DNA of 64,000 nt, from the NCBI RefSeq assembly GCF_000213175.1, contig NW_009799099.1, forward strand, positions 670,038 through 734,037. Direction: 5' to 3'. Source of the DNA: Neurospora tetrasperma FGSC 2508. Its lineage: Eukaryota; Ascomycota; Sordariomycetes; Sordariales; Sordariaceae. Position 1 is the first letter of the stretch. Every line of letters begins with the position of its first letter. This document shows positions 23,093-34,789 of this stretch, one piece after another. Position numbers and translations under genes: made by a program. The notes under the pieces were generated by a model. It worked only from the letters and a program-made list of their open reading frames with translations. It was not told the origin of the DNA and searched no databases.

Positions 23093-23644
23093 AGTATGTA
23101 GAAGCGACCATCCTCTCTTTGTCATGACATTAGTTAGACATTGCCTTACACATGTCTTAGTGACCCGCTCCCACAAGTTCAACGACAAGGCCCATGTTGC
23201 AGCTGCCCAGGCTGAAGATGGCTCACTCGTCCCCGTCGAGCACGTTCCCAAGTTCTTTGGCAAGAACGGTTTCGCCGATGCCGATCCCAAAAAGGTTAAG
23301 AAGAACGGCGGTGGCAAGAGCAACTGGTGTGTGGCCCTTCTCATGTACCCCGATGCCTCTCACCATGTACTAACATCGCTTCCAACAGGGGCAACGCTGG
23401 GATCGAAGTTCTCGACGACCCTGAGTTCAATTTCGTTGCTCGCCGTCACTCCAATGTCAGCAACCCTAGCGTCCCCCATTACTTGGAGCAGTTTAAGACC
23501 AAGTTTGAGGTCAACGAGCCCGAGCCAGTCTTCGAAGAGGGTGTCCATAACGCTCCCGAGGAAGAGGAGGTGACCCTCGAGAAGACGGAGACTTCTTCTA
23601 GCGGCGGAAGTGTCGATGACGAGCACAAGACCCACAGTGACTAA
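23093..23644 (+). CDS. Stf2/Tma10-like stress protein, start codon split by an intron
   Basis: Predicted 140-aa hydrophilic protein of the Stf2 family, linked in yeast to ATP-synthase stabilisation and desiccation tolerance. The best model has three exons: a single A at 23093, then 23161-23326, then 23389-23644. The first intron (67 nt, GTATGT donor) separates the A from the TG of the start codon, giving an N-terminus MTRSHKFND that matches yeast Stf2 MTRTNKW. The second intron has a perfect TACTAAC branch. Conserved KFFGKNGF, KKVKKNGGGKSNWGNAG and FNFVARRHSN follow, then an acidic tail. The alternative is an unspliced start at 23124, adding an extra unrelated N-terminal stretch. The leader carries heat-shock-like and TATA motifs. 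Confidence 0.8.
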
Positions 23645-24125
23645 ACTCAGTCCGCCATGACCGTCACACCGTTACTATGATGATGATAATGAGGGACGAT
23701 ATCCTTATACTGGTGACGACGACGAAGCGATACGAAACGTAAGGGCAGTCACCTGCAGAAACTGCGGGATTCCAAACAACTTTGGCGGAGGGTTTCCGTA
23801 AGGCGAGGGGTGAAAGAACCCTGACTGGACCGGATCTCTCTATTTGACTAGCAATCATGCCTTGAAACATTGAAAACTTTGGAGGAAGAAATTTCGGATG
23901 GTGGAACGATGTGACGCTTGATGCTTGAGATAGCAGATGGGGTTACTCTAGTTAGTGGGCGGTTGAGATATACCGCGCTGTATATTATTGAAATTTAACC
24001 ACGGCAACTTTGACCACTCTATATCTGCTCCTCCGACTTGCCATTGTGATTTGAATGTTTTGTGATTTGTGCTCCTGGCCAACCTATCTTGATCCTACAT
24101 TTTGAACCACCATGTCTCAAACTTC
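23645..24125. other. Convergent spacer Stf2-like / fmt1
   Basis: Facing 3' ends of two genes. No gene is seen in between. Confidence 0.5.
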
Positions 24126-25891
24126 TTAACCCGCCTTAACAGCCAGCTCCTTCATCACCTGTCTAGCCGGCTTTGCCCCCTTTCCCTCCACCTTGATTTT
24201 CCCTACCCTCAACAAACCAAACTTGCCTCCATCTTCTGGGATCACAAACGTCACAGCCCCCTTATCTTCCTCCTTCCCACCATCTAGTCCCAACCTGGTG
24301 CACAAGGCCCAACTCACTCTCGGCTTTCTCTCCGTCACCTTTTCACCATTGGCAGCGGTCGTCTCGACATGAACGTACTCGTCCTCGCCCAACCTCAGGA
24401 ACCAGGAGAGCGGGTCTGAAGAGGATTCAGTGTGCGGCTGAGGCAAGGAAACAGGCTCAAGTCCCAGCTGTTCGATGGAGCTGGACTTGCCGCTGTTCAT
24501 ACTTTGGACAATCCGTCGGTAGGCTTCATACTTTTGCTCAAGTCCAGCATCGTCGTCAGAAGAGGAGGGGATGAAAAGCTCGGATACGTCCTCGAGAATG
24601 ATGCGCTTTGGAGATCCCTTTGCTGATTCCTCGAGGGGGTGGGGGTAGTAGAGCGGAAGCTGCAACTCAAGCTGCTTCTCCTCCTCTTCCTTTTCCTTCT
24701 GGTCTTCTTTTTTGGTGACTTTCTTTTCGGAGGATTCTTTAGCAGCAACAGGAACTGGAAGTGGGAGATAAACACTAGCCCACAAGGACCCGGCACCGCA
24801 AACTCGAGCTCTCAGCGCGGCGTCCGCGGCTGAGTGTTTTAAGATGGACCAACGTTGGTCGGCTTTGGTGATTTTGGGGGCGTGCGTATATCTCTTGTTC
24901 TCGACAGGAGAGGGGATAAGAGGGGGGATGGTATTGTCGATTACGGGCGTCAAAGGGGGGACGTGCAGACCCTTTTGCAGAGAAGAAACGAGCATCTCGG
25001 CTCCTAGGGGAGCGAGCAGGTCGTGCAGTTGGGAAACCGTGCAGGCGTGCGGGATGGGAATGCCGGGGAGAGGGGTTTGGGCGATGACGGTGCCGGCGTC
25101 GAAGGTTTGGGGGGAGAGGGTTTGGAGGGAGACGCCTGTGTGGGAGAGGCGGTTGAGGAGGGCGTGGTGGAGGGGGGCTGGGCCGCGGAGGCTTTTTTTT
25201 TTTGGGAATACATCTGTTAGTGTTTGGAAGTAGTTGTGGGTTTGCTTGTTTGTTTTTTTACTTTACAGGGGAAAGGGGGAAAAGGGAACCGGGAAAGGGG
25301 AAAATGGGGAAAGAAGAAAGGGGGAGGACGTACTCGGGTAGCAGAGAAGGATGAACGTTCAACCCCCCGTATTTAGCTTGGTTCAGAATGCGTGGAGGAA
25401 CAAAGAGACCGAAGGAGACGGCCACGATGAGGTTGATGGGTTCTCCATGGGGACTTTGAGGCAGGGACCAGCCGGTGAATGTATCGCGGATGTGGATGGG
25501 GAGGGAAAGTTCTTCGGCGAGGTTTTGGATGGGGACTAGAATAGAGAAACTTAGTTAACTTACTGGGTAAGGCACTTGAGGGGGGTTGGGGATAACTAAT
25601 ACCTTGACGGATCTCCTTGTACCCTCTGCCAAAAGCCTTTCCTGGTCGGACCATGACATCAATAGACTTGATGAGACCTGGGTTGGCCTTGTGTTCGGCG
25701 TGAAGAGCTTTTAGTGAGTAGCAACTGAAGACATCTGAGCCGCAGAAGAGGATGCGTAATGGGTCTGAGACCTTGTTGTTGGGTTTTGTGCTGTAAGAGC
25801 ATCGAGTGAATGCTGATGATGATGCTCTTCGAGAAAGAGAGGATAGGGATGACCTCAGGCCCGAGGATATGGTGAGACGTTGGAGTAGCAT
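24126..25891 (-). CDS. fmt1: Mitochondrial methionyl-tRNA formyltransferase
   Basis: Predicted 518-aa enzyme that formylates initiator Met-tRNA in mitochondria using 10-formyl-tetrahydrofolate. Three exons: 25891-25603, 25535-25334 and 25191-24126 (introns 67 and 142 nt). A Ser/Arg-rich N-terminus with few acids resembles a mitochondrial presequence. Motifs seen are LRILFCGSDVFS, GLNVHPSLLPDLRGPAPL with the catalytic-type Asn and His, and TFDAGTVIAQTPLPG with the Asp. A C-terminal tRNA-binding-type domain carries acidic and basic inserts and ends in GLLRVGKIKVEGKGAKPARQ. The second intron ends in an unusual tract of eleven A before AG. The nearer AG, right beside the branch, would break the frame and lose the LRGPAP motif. 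Confidence 0.9.
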
Positions 25892-26687
25892 TTTTACTGC
25901 TGATGGTTCTTGTAGGTGGACTTTTCAAGAGTAACTCATCACGGGCTCAAAATCAGTTGAGACACAGACTAAAGTCACTTACACAACCTCGCTCACGGGG
26001 TTGAGAGGTCGATTGGTTAACGGATATTATTCCACTGAGGCATGGAATAGCTGGAAGAACAACACGCGGGAACAAGAAGTATAATCCTAGAAACTTGGAC
26101 TGAGAAGTCTAGGGGTTCTGGATCCGAAATGACTTCTCAATGTCTGCAATTGTCGAAGTGTCTTGTCCCTATTGTCCCGTTGTTGTTGTTGTCGTCGTCA
26201 GTTTGTTATCACCATCGTAAAGTTCCACTTGGCGCACGATAGCGGGTTGCAGCAGCAAATACCTCTACCTCTACTGCCCTGTAGTTGCAGCGCTTCAACC
26301 CTAATCCTAGGGGACCCCGGCAGGCACCGAGGATCACCAACAGGGGGTCGCGATAGCCGTTGAAGCACGGAAAGGACCCCAGATCTCCCACTGCCGATAA
26401 GGGTGGGCGGGAAGGCTCAACGGGAGAGTATTGTACCCGTGGACAGGTGTAGCGTCCGGATAGCGGGCCACCAGCGGGCCATCACCAGCACCAGCGGACC
26501 AATTCCACTGCTTCTCTGTGCCAATCTGCTCCGCCATTCCACATCAAATCGTACCACCCAGGCCACTTCACAAATGTGACGCCTCGACTCGGACGCGTGG
26601 CACATTGTGCCCATGCTCTAGACTACATGGAAATAAACATACATAGCTAGTCTTGCTGCCGTCCGGCACTGGAACCTTTTTTCCAGG
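25892..26687. other. Divergent promoter region fmt1 / nudF
   Basis: About 0.8 kb lies between diverging genes. Only short overlapping frames without motifs are present. Confidence 0.45.
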
Positions 26688-28305
26688 ATGGCTCAAGCTT
26701 CAGTTCAGATTGGCACTCCGTTGTTGACCACCCGGCAGGCTGAGGAGCTGTAAGTTGTTTCTCTCCTAACGAACTGTCACGCGAGGAGTGCAATTGCTGA
26801 TGATGGTTTTGGGAATAGGCACAAGTCGATCCTAGCATACCTCTCCTCCAAGAACCTCGCAAGTACGGCGGCTACTTTGAGGGATGAACTCGACCTTGCC
26901 GAAGAGTCCTTTGACGCCGAAAAGGCAAAGAAATATGAAGGTCTCCTAGAAAAGAAGTGGACGAGTGTCGTCCGGTTGCAGAAGAAGGTCCGCTACTTAT
27001 CTGTCCATCCAACCTCTTAACATCTCGCACCTACCTTGGAGGTATGTAGCCAGCTAACATGTCCCAACAAAACAGATCCTCGACCTCGAATCCCGCAACC
27101 ACCTCCTCCAATCCGAAATCGACAACGCCACGCCCTCCTCCCTCTCGCGCCGCACCCAAGACCCAACCAACTGGCTCCCCAAAGCCCCTCCGCGCTACGT
27201 CCTCGAATCTCACCGCCTCCCCGTGACCTGCGTCGCCTTCCACCCGGTCTTCACCTCTCTGGCCTCGGGATCCGAAGACTACACCATCAAGATCTGGGAC
27301 TGGGAGCTCGGCGAGCTGGAGCGGACCATCAAGGGGCACACCAAAGCCGTGCTGGACGTCGACTTTGGCGGACCCCGCGGCGGGACCCTCCTGGCGTCTT
27401 GCAGCTCCGACCTGACCATCAAGCTGTGGGACCCGAGCGACGAGTACAAGAACATTCGCACTTTGCCGGGGCACGATCACATTGTCAGTTCCGTCCGGTT
27501 CATCCCCAGCGGAGCGGCCGGTGCGCCGGCCAGTGGCAACCTGCTGGTGAGTGCGAGCAAGGATAACAGTCTGAAAATATGGGATGTCACGACGGGGTAC
27601 TGCGTCAAGACCATCCTGGGCCATGTGGACTGGCCGAGGGCGGTTTGTCCGAGCCATGATGGGCGGTATCTGCTGTCGACGGGGAGCGACAAGTCGGTCC
27701 GCCTGTGGGACCTGGCGGGTGGGAGGGATGCGGAGTGCAGGCTGGTGATGTTTGGGCATGAAAACTATAATCTCTGTTGCGCGTTTGCGCCGCCGACGGC
27801 GTACCCCCACTTGGCCAAGCTGGCGGGGTTGGAGAGGCCGCCGCCGCCGAGCTCGAGCGCGGAGTTTATGGCTACGGGGTCGAGGGATAAGCAGATACGG
27901 TTGTGGGATGGGAGGGGGAACTGTATCAAGGTGTTGGTGGGACATGATAACTGGGTGAGAGGACTGGTGTTCCACCCGGGCGGAAAGTATCTGCTCTCGG
28001 TAGCGGATGATAGGACGATGAGGTGCTGGGACTTGAGCCAGGAGGGCAGGTGCGTGCAGACGCTGACGGGGGTGTATGAAGGGTTTGTGAGCTGTATCAG
28101 GTGGGCGCCGCCAGTGGTAAAGGATGCGGATGCCACGGCGGGGAATGGCAGGTCGGAGGGCAGTTCGCTGGCGGATCCGGTGGTGGCGGCGAGAAGGAGA
28201 GCGGCCACGGTGGGAAGTGTGAGTGCGAGTGTTCAGATTAGGTGTGTGGTTGCTACGGGGAGCGTGGATGGGGCGGAGGGTAAGGTTAGGATCTTTGCTA
28301 ACTAG
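26688..28305 (+). CDS. nudF: Nuclear distribution protein NudF/LIS1
   Basis: Predicted 486-aa dynein regulator acting at microtubule plus ends and on cargo to move nuclei along hyphae. Three exons: 26688-26749, 26819-26987 and 27076-28305. A LisH dimerisation motif spans about residues 17-45 ([20 protein letters not shown]), then a short coiled coil ([20 protein letters not shown]), then seven WD40 repeats forming a propeller with repeated IKIWD, IKLWD, LKIWD, VRLWD and IRLWD ends. The last-blade segment contains a Gly/Ala/Arg-rich insert near residues 435-465. The second intron has a non-consensus GTCCGC donor, but the downstream GTATGT lies beyond a stop and cannot be used. Neurospora and Podospora have two LIS1 paralogues as I recall; which one this is cannot be settled here. 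Confidence 0.92.
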
Positions 28306-29183
28306 GGGGTGATGGTTTTTGATGATAACATATACATGTATATGGACATTATATAGATATCATACATATGTTATATAGACATGTAGATTCTTTGGGTAGG
28401 CAGGCAGGCTACTCCGAAGCACTGAGAGGAGGGAATCGCATCGGTCTACGGATCCATAATGATGAATTGACATAAGGTTCATGGGTTCACGATCAGAGTT
28501 GCTCGTTGCGTATAAATCAAGTCGATCTACGTTGTAGGCGAAGTGTTGAACAATAAGGCACACGGAGCCGAATGTTGGTGTTAATGAGATCCCGTCTCGG
28601 CCCCACCACTCCGACATTGTATGTGTTGAATCGGCGTGGATATCGGGCCGGTGTCCGTTGGTCAGATCTGGTTCGCGCGGATGCCCACCGCCGGAGGCGT
28701 CCGATGGATGGATGACATCCCATTATGCGCTGCCTCATCCAGCCACCCTACATCAACACCGGCGAGAAGGACCTGCAAAGCAGCTTGCTCAAATGCAATG
28801 TTTCGGCATTAGACTTGACCCAGGCCGTGGTCCCCTTGGCGATGAAAATAGATAAGTTATCGATCCCGGCCCGGACTCAATGCTCGGAGTCGGTGTGCGT
28901 ATTGTCGTTTCCATCGGGGCAGGGGCGCCGGGGCGGTTATGTACCTCTAGGTGCCAGTTTATACCTAGCTAGCGGAATGCTGCGTGAGGACGGGACCGAG
29001 ACCCGAGACCGCCAATAACAACTGCAAAGGCAGGGTGCAGGTATGTAACTGTAGGCAACTTTTGGTGGCGAAAGTGGATTTCTGTTCTTCATGCAATTCA
29101 TGCAATTGTCCTCGACGTCTGCACCGCCTGCTGCAGCTAAAAACAGCCGAGTGACACTCTATCACTGACTGGTGTTTATACGA

Positions 29184-29199
29184 TTTTTTTTTTTTTTTT
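29184..29199. repeat. Poly(T) tract, 16 bases
   Basis: A homopolymer run in the spacer, with no gene attached. Such runs are common in Sordariaceae intergenic DNA. Confidence 0.9.
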
Positions 29200-30628
29200 G
29201 TAGAGGTTATTTCTAGAAGTGCCGTTGGGGCATGTAGCCGCCGCTGGCGCCGACGCTCTTTAGTCAGTACTAGGTAGTGTAGTGGTAAGTGGGGATATCA
29301 CCAAGAGTCGTCAATTCGTCGTCACAGGATCGTTGAGGTGTTGGTTAGGTCCCTTTGTTTCTGACCCTGCCGAAACATCTTTCCTTTCTTTATTCTTTGC
29401 CAAGAAAATACGAAACGAATTGTCATAATGTGTGATCGATGGGTAAGTGAGACCCCGGGCGGGAATTAACGACTCACTATTTTCTAAGCGGCGGCATATC
29501 GTTATTTTATTTCTTTTTAACCGTGTACATAGCCATGTGGCCAAGCCGTGGGAACAAAAAGAACGGCAGATTGTTGTACACTATGTACGTACAGTACGTA
29601 GGTGGCTGAAAGGCATGTTTTGCATATCACAAATCCACTCTCGTTTCGAATCTTCGATTTGTGTTCAGCGGCGTTACGGAAGTTGATGCAATTCCCGGCC
29701 CGTCCCCAACCCGCACCCAGCATCCATCTTCCAGCGGCCTGCTCGGAAACCAACATGATCGCAATCACCCACATCGAGATTCGGTCAGTCACCCCTTTTG
29801 CAGACCGGGCGGAGCTGTTCCGCACCATGTACCGCTTTCGAAGATGGCCAGGCGGGGGGACTGCTGGAGTGAAGTGAATGTGTAGTGTCGCATCCAGTTG
29901 GCTGGTCATTGCATCTTGTGAATGGAGTCAGATCGGATTGTTGTTCCTGACCCTGGCTTTTGCTTGGGGTGATTTGGACCAATGTCACATCTCACATTCC
30001 TGGTCTTTTTCCCCTTGTCCGAGGAGGTCGCAAGTCTCGAGCTTCTGTCTTTATTCACTTGAATAATTTGGACTCGTGATCTGCACTTTTCTTACTGGAG
30101 GCGGTTAAGAATGAGAAACGGGAAACAGTGACGGGCATGGTTGGGAAAGCACGACCGTTTATAATAACTGCTGGTCCCCCCGTATTTTGACGAGTGCTCC
30201 AATGCGGAGGGAGATTCGGGCTGTTCCATGCTCCCGGTCGTCTCCCCTCAAAAGCCAAGCACGATGGTCACTGGAAACCCCTCTTCGCCACCTCCATTTT
30301 TCTTCTTTCCTCCTTGTCTCGCGAAGGAAAAAGGAAACCTCACCCGTCCCTCCCCTCCCCGTCCACTGGCCCGCGGGAAGATCACTTGCCAAGCAAACAA
30401 TGGTTCCCAAAAAGCTGGGGCCAGCGTGACATTGACTGCCTTGATTCGTCCACCAATGTCATCAGCCAAGTGGAAAAGAGGGTGGCATTGCAAGAAAGCA
30501 CTCTGCAGAACCTCAACAACCCAAGAGGCACGCCATCTCTTGGACCGGCATGACCTCCGGTTGTCGCGACTCTTTACCGCCTTTATGTACTGTATACCCC
30601 TCAGTCACCAAAAGCACAATTTTGTTTG

Positions 30629-30657
<29 letters not shown>
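30629..30657. repeat. Poly(A) tract, 29 bases
   Basis: An unusually long pure A run followed by TTT. No flanking duplication or element body was seen that would mark it as a retroposon tail, but one was not searched for exhaustively. Confidence 0.9.
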
Positions 30658-30660
<3 letters not shown>

Positions 30661-31206
30661 ACATTACGCCTCCACTCTCTCGGGAGTTGCGATGCTACCT
30701 CGAAATGGAAAAAAAGTACGACATGACTTTTGATTGTGATATATCGTTCTGTCTCAGTCCTAGCGGCTCATCCCTACTGCTAGCAGTACACTAGTAGTGT
30801 AGTGCTAGTGGAAAACTGAACAGCTCCCTCTCTCAACTCAACTCAACAGCCTCCTCGTGCTGTGCTCCTCGGCCGGCCAAAGACGAACAAAGCTGCAAGC
30901 AGGACACTAGTGTAAAAAAGGTGACCAGCATAAGGATCAGTCGCGCTGCTTTAACGGGCTCTCCACTGTCGATGTCGTCCGAGGCAGATCCCAACTCCAC
31001 CAATCTCCGCCTCAGGGTTCCTGACCCTCCTGTTCAACTCACCTTCCTCTTCTTACACCGACATCTCATCCCATCCCCAAAGAACAACAAGCACCGAGTT
31101 CGAGACTCTGAACGCGTCACCACCGACGCTTCAAAACACGATTGTCTTGAGTCGTGACAGCTAAAGCTTTCTGGAACTCGGCAACAACCAGGAACACCGA
31201 TCTTCT

Positions 31207-31213
31207 TGACTCA
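31207..31213 (+). promoter_or_regulatory. TGACTCA (CPC-1/AP-1-type) site
   Basis: A perfect TGACTCA lies about 350 nt upstream of the fusion gene's ATG. In Neurospora CPC-1 binds this motif during amino-acid starvation. Function here is not shown. Confidence 0.3.
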
Positions 31214-31564
31214 GTTCCCCGTTTCAACCTCCGTCTACCTCGTTAGCCTCGATATTCGATATACGCCGCCTTCTTAGCATAACGCCAGCCAACACACGAT
31301 TCTTTGTTTCAAAGTCACACTGGACTCGCCATATACTGTCAAGTCGAGCCTGGGCAAATGCGCTAGAAGGACCTCACCCCCCCGGTCATGACTTGGAAGG
31401 GTCCTCCAAATATTCCCGGCACCCGCATCCATCTTCTCCAAATCCTCCCCTATGTCGCGGCTTGAAGGATTATGGCGACGCTGTGGACGTGATCGAGCCA
31501 AAGACTTGATTCATTGCTGCCGGCCTCCTTGACTGGCATCGCCCTGCCAGGCGGCAACATCAAC

Positions 31565-34500
31565 ATGGAGGCTTATTCTCACAACCACTCACCAGACGTG
31601 CCCGACCGAGGGCCCGCCGTCTTCGTCGTCACCACGGTGACAATATGCTTGGCTACCCTCTTCGTCGTTGCTCGAATGGTGTCTCGTATCGGAATCGTAC
31701 GCAGAGTCGGATGGGATGACTACATCATCATCCTTGCCTGGCTCATCTCCCTGGCCCTATCCATCACCATTGACATGGCCACGAGGCGTGGTCTAGGTCG
31801 TCATGACGTGGATATTCACCCTCAGCACCGGCCAGGATTGAGGATGTGCGAATATGTCTTTTCCATCCTATACGTATGTGTTCTCCCATATCACTTGTGT
31901 TAATCCACCCACATCCACTTACATGGGTAACAGAATCCGGCCCTTATGGCTACCAAGACGTCCATCCTCGTCTTCTACCTTCGCCTGGCCAAGAACACGC
32001 AAAAGGTCCTTCGGATGGCCTCCTGGGCCGTCCTAGTGATTGTGAACGTTGCTGGAACCATCCTCACTTTCATGAACATCTTTCAGTGCAGCCCGCTGCG
32101 AGCTGCTTGGGACATTACGGTCGAGTCGGCCCAGTGTTTGCCGTTGTTGACCGAGTTTATATGCTCGGCCCCCGTGAACATCGTTACCGATCTAGCTATC
32201 TTGGCTCTCCCTATTCCCGTGCTCACCGGCATGCGTCTCCCCCCGAGACAAAAGACGATTCTGATCCTTACCTTTACTCTTGGTATCTTTGTGTCGATCG
32301 TCGACGTCGTCAGGATCTACTACCTCCAGCAGGCCGTGGGTATAGTATCCATGAACTTTTCAGACGACCCCAGCGCAATCTACGGTCAGAGTGTGAATTT
32401 CCCCTGGAACGCATCATTCTCTTTGATGTGGTCGGCTGTCGAGGTCAACGTCGGCATCATCTGCGCCTGCATCCCGACCCTGAAACCCTTGATTATCCGA
32501 ATCCTTCCTGCCATGATCATCGACCCCGACGGAACTCGCAGTAGCACCCGGCATAGGGACGCCGCCTTCAAGCGGGACAACTCGGACAGCAGCCAACCCG
32601 TTACCTCGTCGACGCTGAGCGACTCCCACGCAAGCGCCCCACAAGCCCCAGAGCAGGTCCGTCTACAAAATGACCGACTGTCCGACGAGATCTCCATCAG
32701 AGACTTTTTGGCAGCATCAGCCACCAACGAAATCCCTGCATTCGAAGGCAGGACGCCCACCTTCCCGGATCGACGAAGGTTTTCTTCAGCCCAAGAGAAC
32801 TCCATCTACTTTGGATTCGTGGAAATGAAGAAGCCAAAGAGCATGGTCAAATCTTCGGTATCGGAATCACTCAAGTACTGCACCATCGTCAGCATCCTTT
32901 TCTTCCTCTGGGGCTTCTCGTATGGCCTTCTTAACACTCTCAACAATGTCGTGGCAAACGTGGCTCACATGAGCACGGCACAAGCTTTGGGCTTGACAAG
33001 CGTCTACTTTGGTGGTGGGTACCTCCTTGGACCTCTTCTCGTCGGAGGCTGGCTGCTCTGCCACGACGAACATCGCCGGTTCAGAAGGAGACGACGTGGC
33101 GATATCGAACCCATTGGTGGCTTCAAGGCTACCTTCATTGTGGGTATGCTCATCTACGGCGTCGGAACCATCATGTTTTGGCCGTGTGCCGTCCTCTCGG
33201 CCTATGGCGGGTTTATGGCCAGTAGCTTTGTTGTTGGGTTCGGACTGGCCGTCTTGGAAACCGCCGCCAACCCCTTTCTTGTGCTCTGCGGACCACCCGA
33301 ATATGCCGATATGCGACTGCTCCTAGCTCAGGGCGTACAAGCCGTCGGAGCCGTCCTGAGTGGTGTGCTCGCTAACAACGTCTTCTTCCACAAAATCGAA
33401 GAACGAAAACACAGTCCCACTACTTTGCTCGACGTCCAATGGACCTACCTCACCATCACCCTCCTCTGCGTACTACTCGCACTCTTCTTTTACTATTCCC
33501 CCTTACCCGAAGTAACCGACCGCGAACTCGGCCGGCTCTCCGAACGCCTCCCCGTCGAACCCAAGAAACGCTCCATTGGCGGTGTGTCGCTACGAACGTG
33601 GTGCATCCTTCTCGCCGTCTTCTCCCAATGGTTCTACGTCGCCGCCCAAGAAAACATGTCCGTCTTCTTCACTCGCCTCATGACCACCTTCTCCCCAACG
33701 CACGAGCCCTACCCAAACTCGCGGCCTGAAGGATTCGAAATAAGGACACTCAACTACCTCGTCGTGTCACATACCGCCTTTGCCATCTCCCGCTTCATCG
33801 CCGCCTACCTTTGCTATTTACATGTGAAGCGCGGGCCCACAAGCCGCTTCATCCCAACCCCGCGCACGATCCTCAGCATCTGCGCCGCCCTGGCAACAGT
33901 CTTCATCTTGGTGACTGTCGTCTACAAACCCGCCTCCAACCCCAACCTCATGGCCATCCCCATCATCCTCTTCTTCTTCTTTGAAGGCCCCATCTGGCCA
34001 CTCATCTTCTCCCTCGGCATGCGCGGCCAAGGAAAGAGAACGAAGCAAACAGCCGCTTGGCTCACAATGGGCGGCTCCGGTCCGGCTTTTTGGCCTTTTG
34101 TCTCGTACGCTATTTTGCAAAGAGGCGCAAGCATCCAGACCTCTTTCATCATCGTCGTCATTCTCATGGCCATGACCATGGTCTACCCCCTTTTCCTCAC
34201 CTTTGTTCGAGACGCGAGAGAAATGTCTGATCATGTCATGGACACCGCTGCGCAGAAAAGACGGCGAAGCGGGGATGTTGAAGACGGTGGTGGTGGTCTG
34301 GGCGGATTAGGAGGAAGGGGAGTATTCCTTTCCGAGCGCAGAGGCAGCGAAACCCCAATGACGCTTGACCAAATCATTGCCCAACGCCAAAGAGAAAGAG
34401 TCGAAGCTGCACAGAAGGCGGCAAGAGCGGAGAATGGAGGAATGCTCAAGAGGTTATCGCGGAGTATGGGGATCGGCGCTGAGGAGACCCCTGATGAGAA

Positions 34501-34789
34501 TATTAAGAATGAGAAGAGGAGGTCTCAGCAGCAGCAACAGCAGGGTCAGGGACAGATGCAACAACATTTGCAGCCAGAGATGCAGTATGAGAAACAGTCA
34601 GGGAAGAAGACTAGTGGTGAAGATGAACCTCCTCGGAAGGATGGGGAAAGTGAAGAAGATCCTATGAACGGAGCGGACGAGGCGAGGCACCCGAATCCAC
34701 CGGCTCCAGAGACTCCGGAATGGGAAAGGCAGACAGCACCTTGGGACCTTCCGCAGTTACAGCTGGATACGCGAATTTTGGAGGATTGA
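31565..34789 (+). CDS. Fusion of Pth11-type seven-helix receptor domain and FHS/FucP-like MFS transporter
   Basis: Predicted 1054-aa membrane protein from two exons, 31565-31873 and 31934-34789, joined in phase 0. Residues about 18-297 form a fungal rhodopsin-like (Pth11-related, without CFEM) domain: VGWDDYIIILAW, KTSILVFYLRL, FQCSPLRAAWD, NIVTDLAILALPIPVL, and W-x-AVEVNVGIICACIPTLKPL. A 120-residue polar linker (about 298-417) leads into a 12-helix major-facilitator domain (about 417-862) opening FFLWGFSYGLLNTLN, typical of fucose/glucose-galactose permeases. It includes LETAANPFLVLCGPPE and FFEGPIWPLIFSLGMRGQGKRTKQ. The last 190 residues are cytosolic, rich in Gln and acidic. Both modules share one stop-free exon, so the fusion is not a gene-model artefact of splicing. 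Substrate, ligand and role are unknown. Confidence 0.82.

Larger units (their letters stand above)
28306..31564. other. 3.3-kb spacer upstream of the receptor-transporter fusion
   Basis: This contains the nudF 3' flank and presumably the promoter and leader of the fusion gene. Homopolymers of 16 T (29184-29199) and 29 A (30629-30657) stand out. Short open frames near 29600-30600 overlap on both strands and look non-coding. A TGACTCA site lies at 31207. Confidence 0.4.

Noticed and set aside
25004-25213. Lysine-Ser-Pro-rich frame starting at an ATG in fmt1
   Set aside because: Wrong reading frame across the second fmt1 exon junction. The correct frame gives the LRGPAP formyltransferase motif.
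27031-27975. 314-codon frame on the - strand
   Set aside because: Antisense to the WD40 part of nudF. Arg/Gln-rich and without motifs.
28360-30629. Multiple overlapping short frames on both strands
   Set aside because: No codon-usage or motif support. Called spacer.
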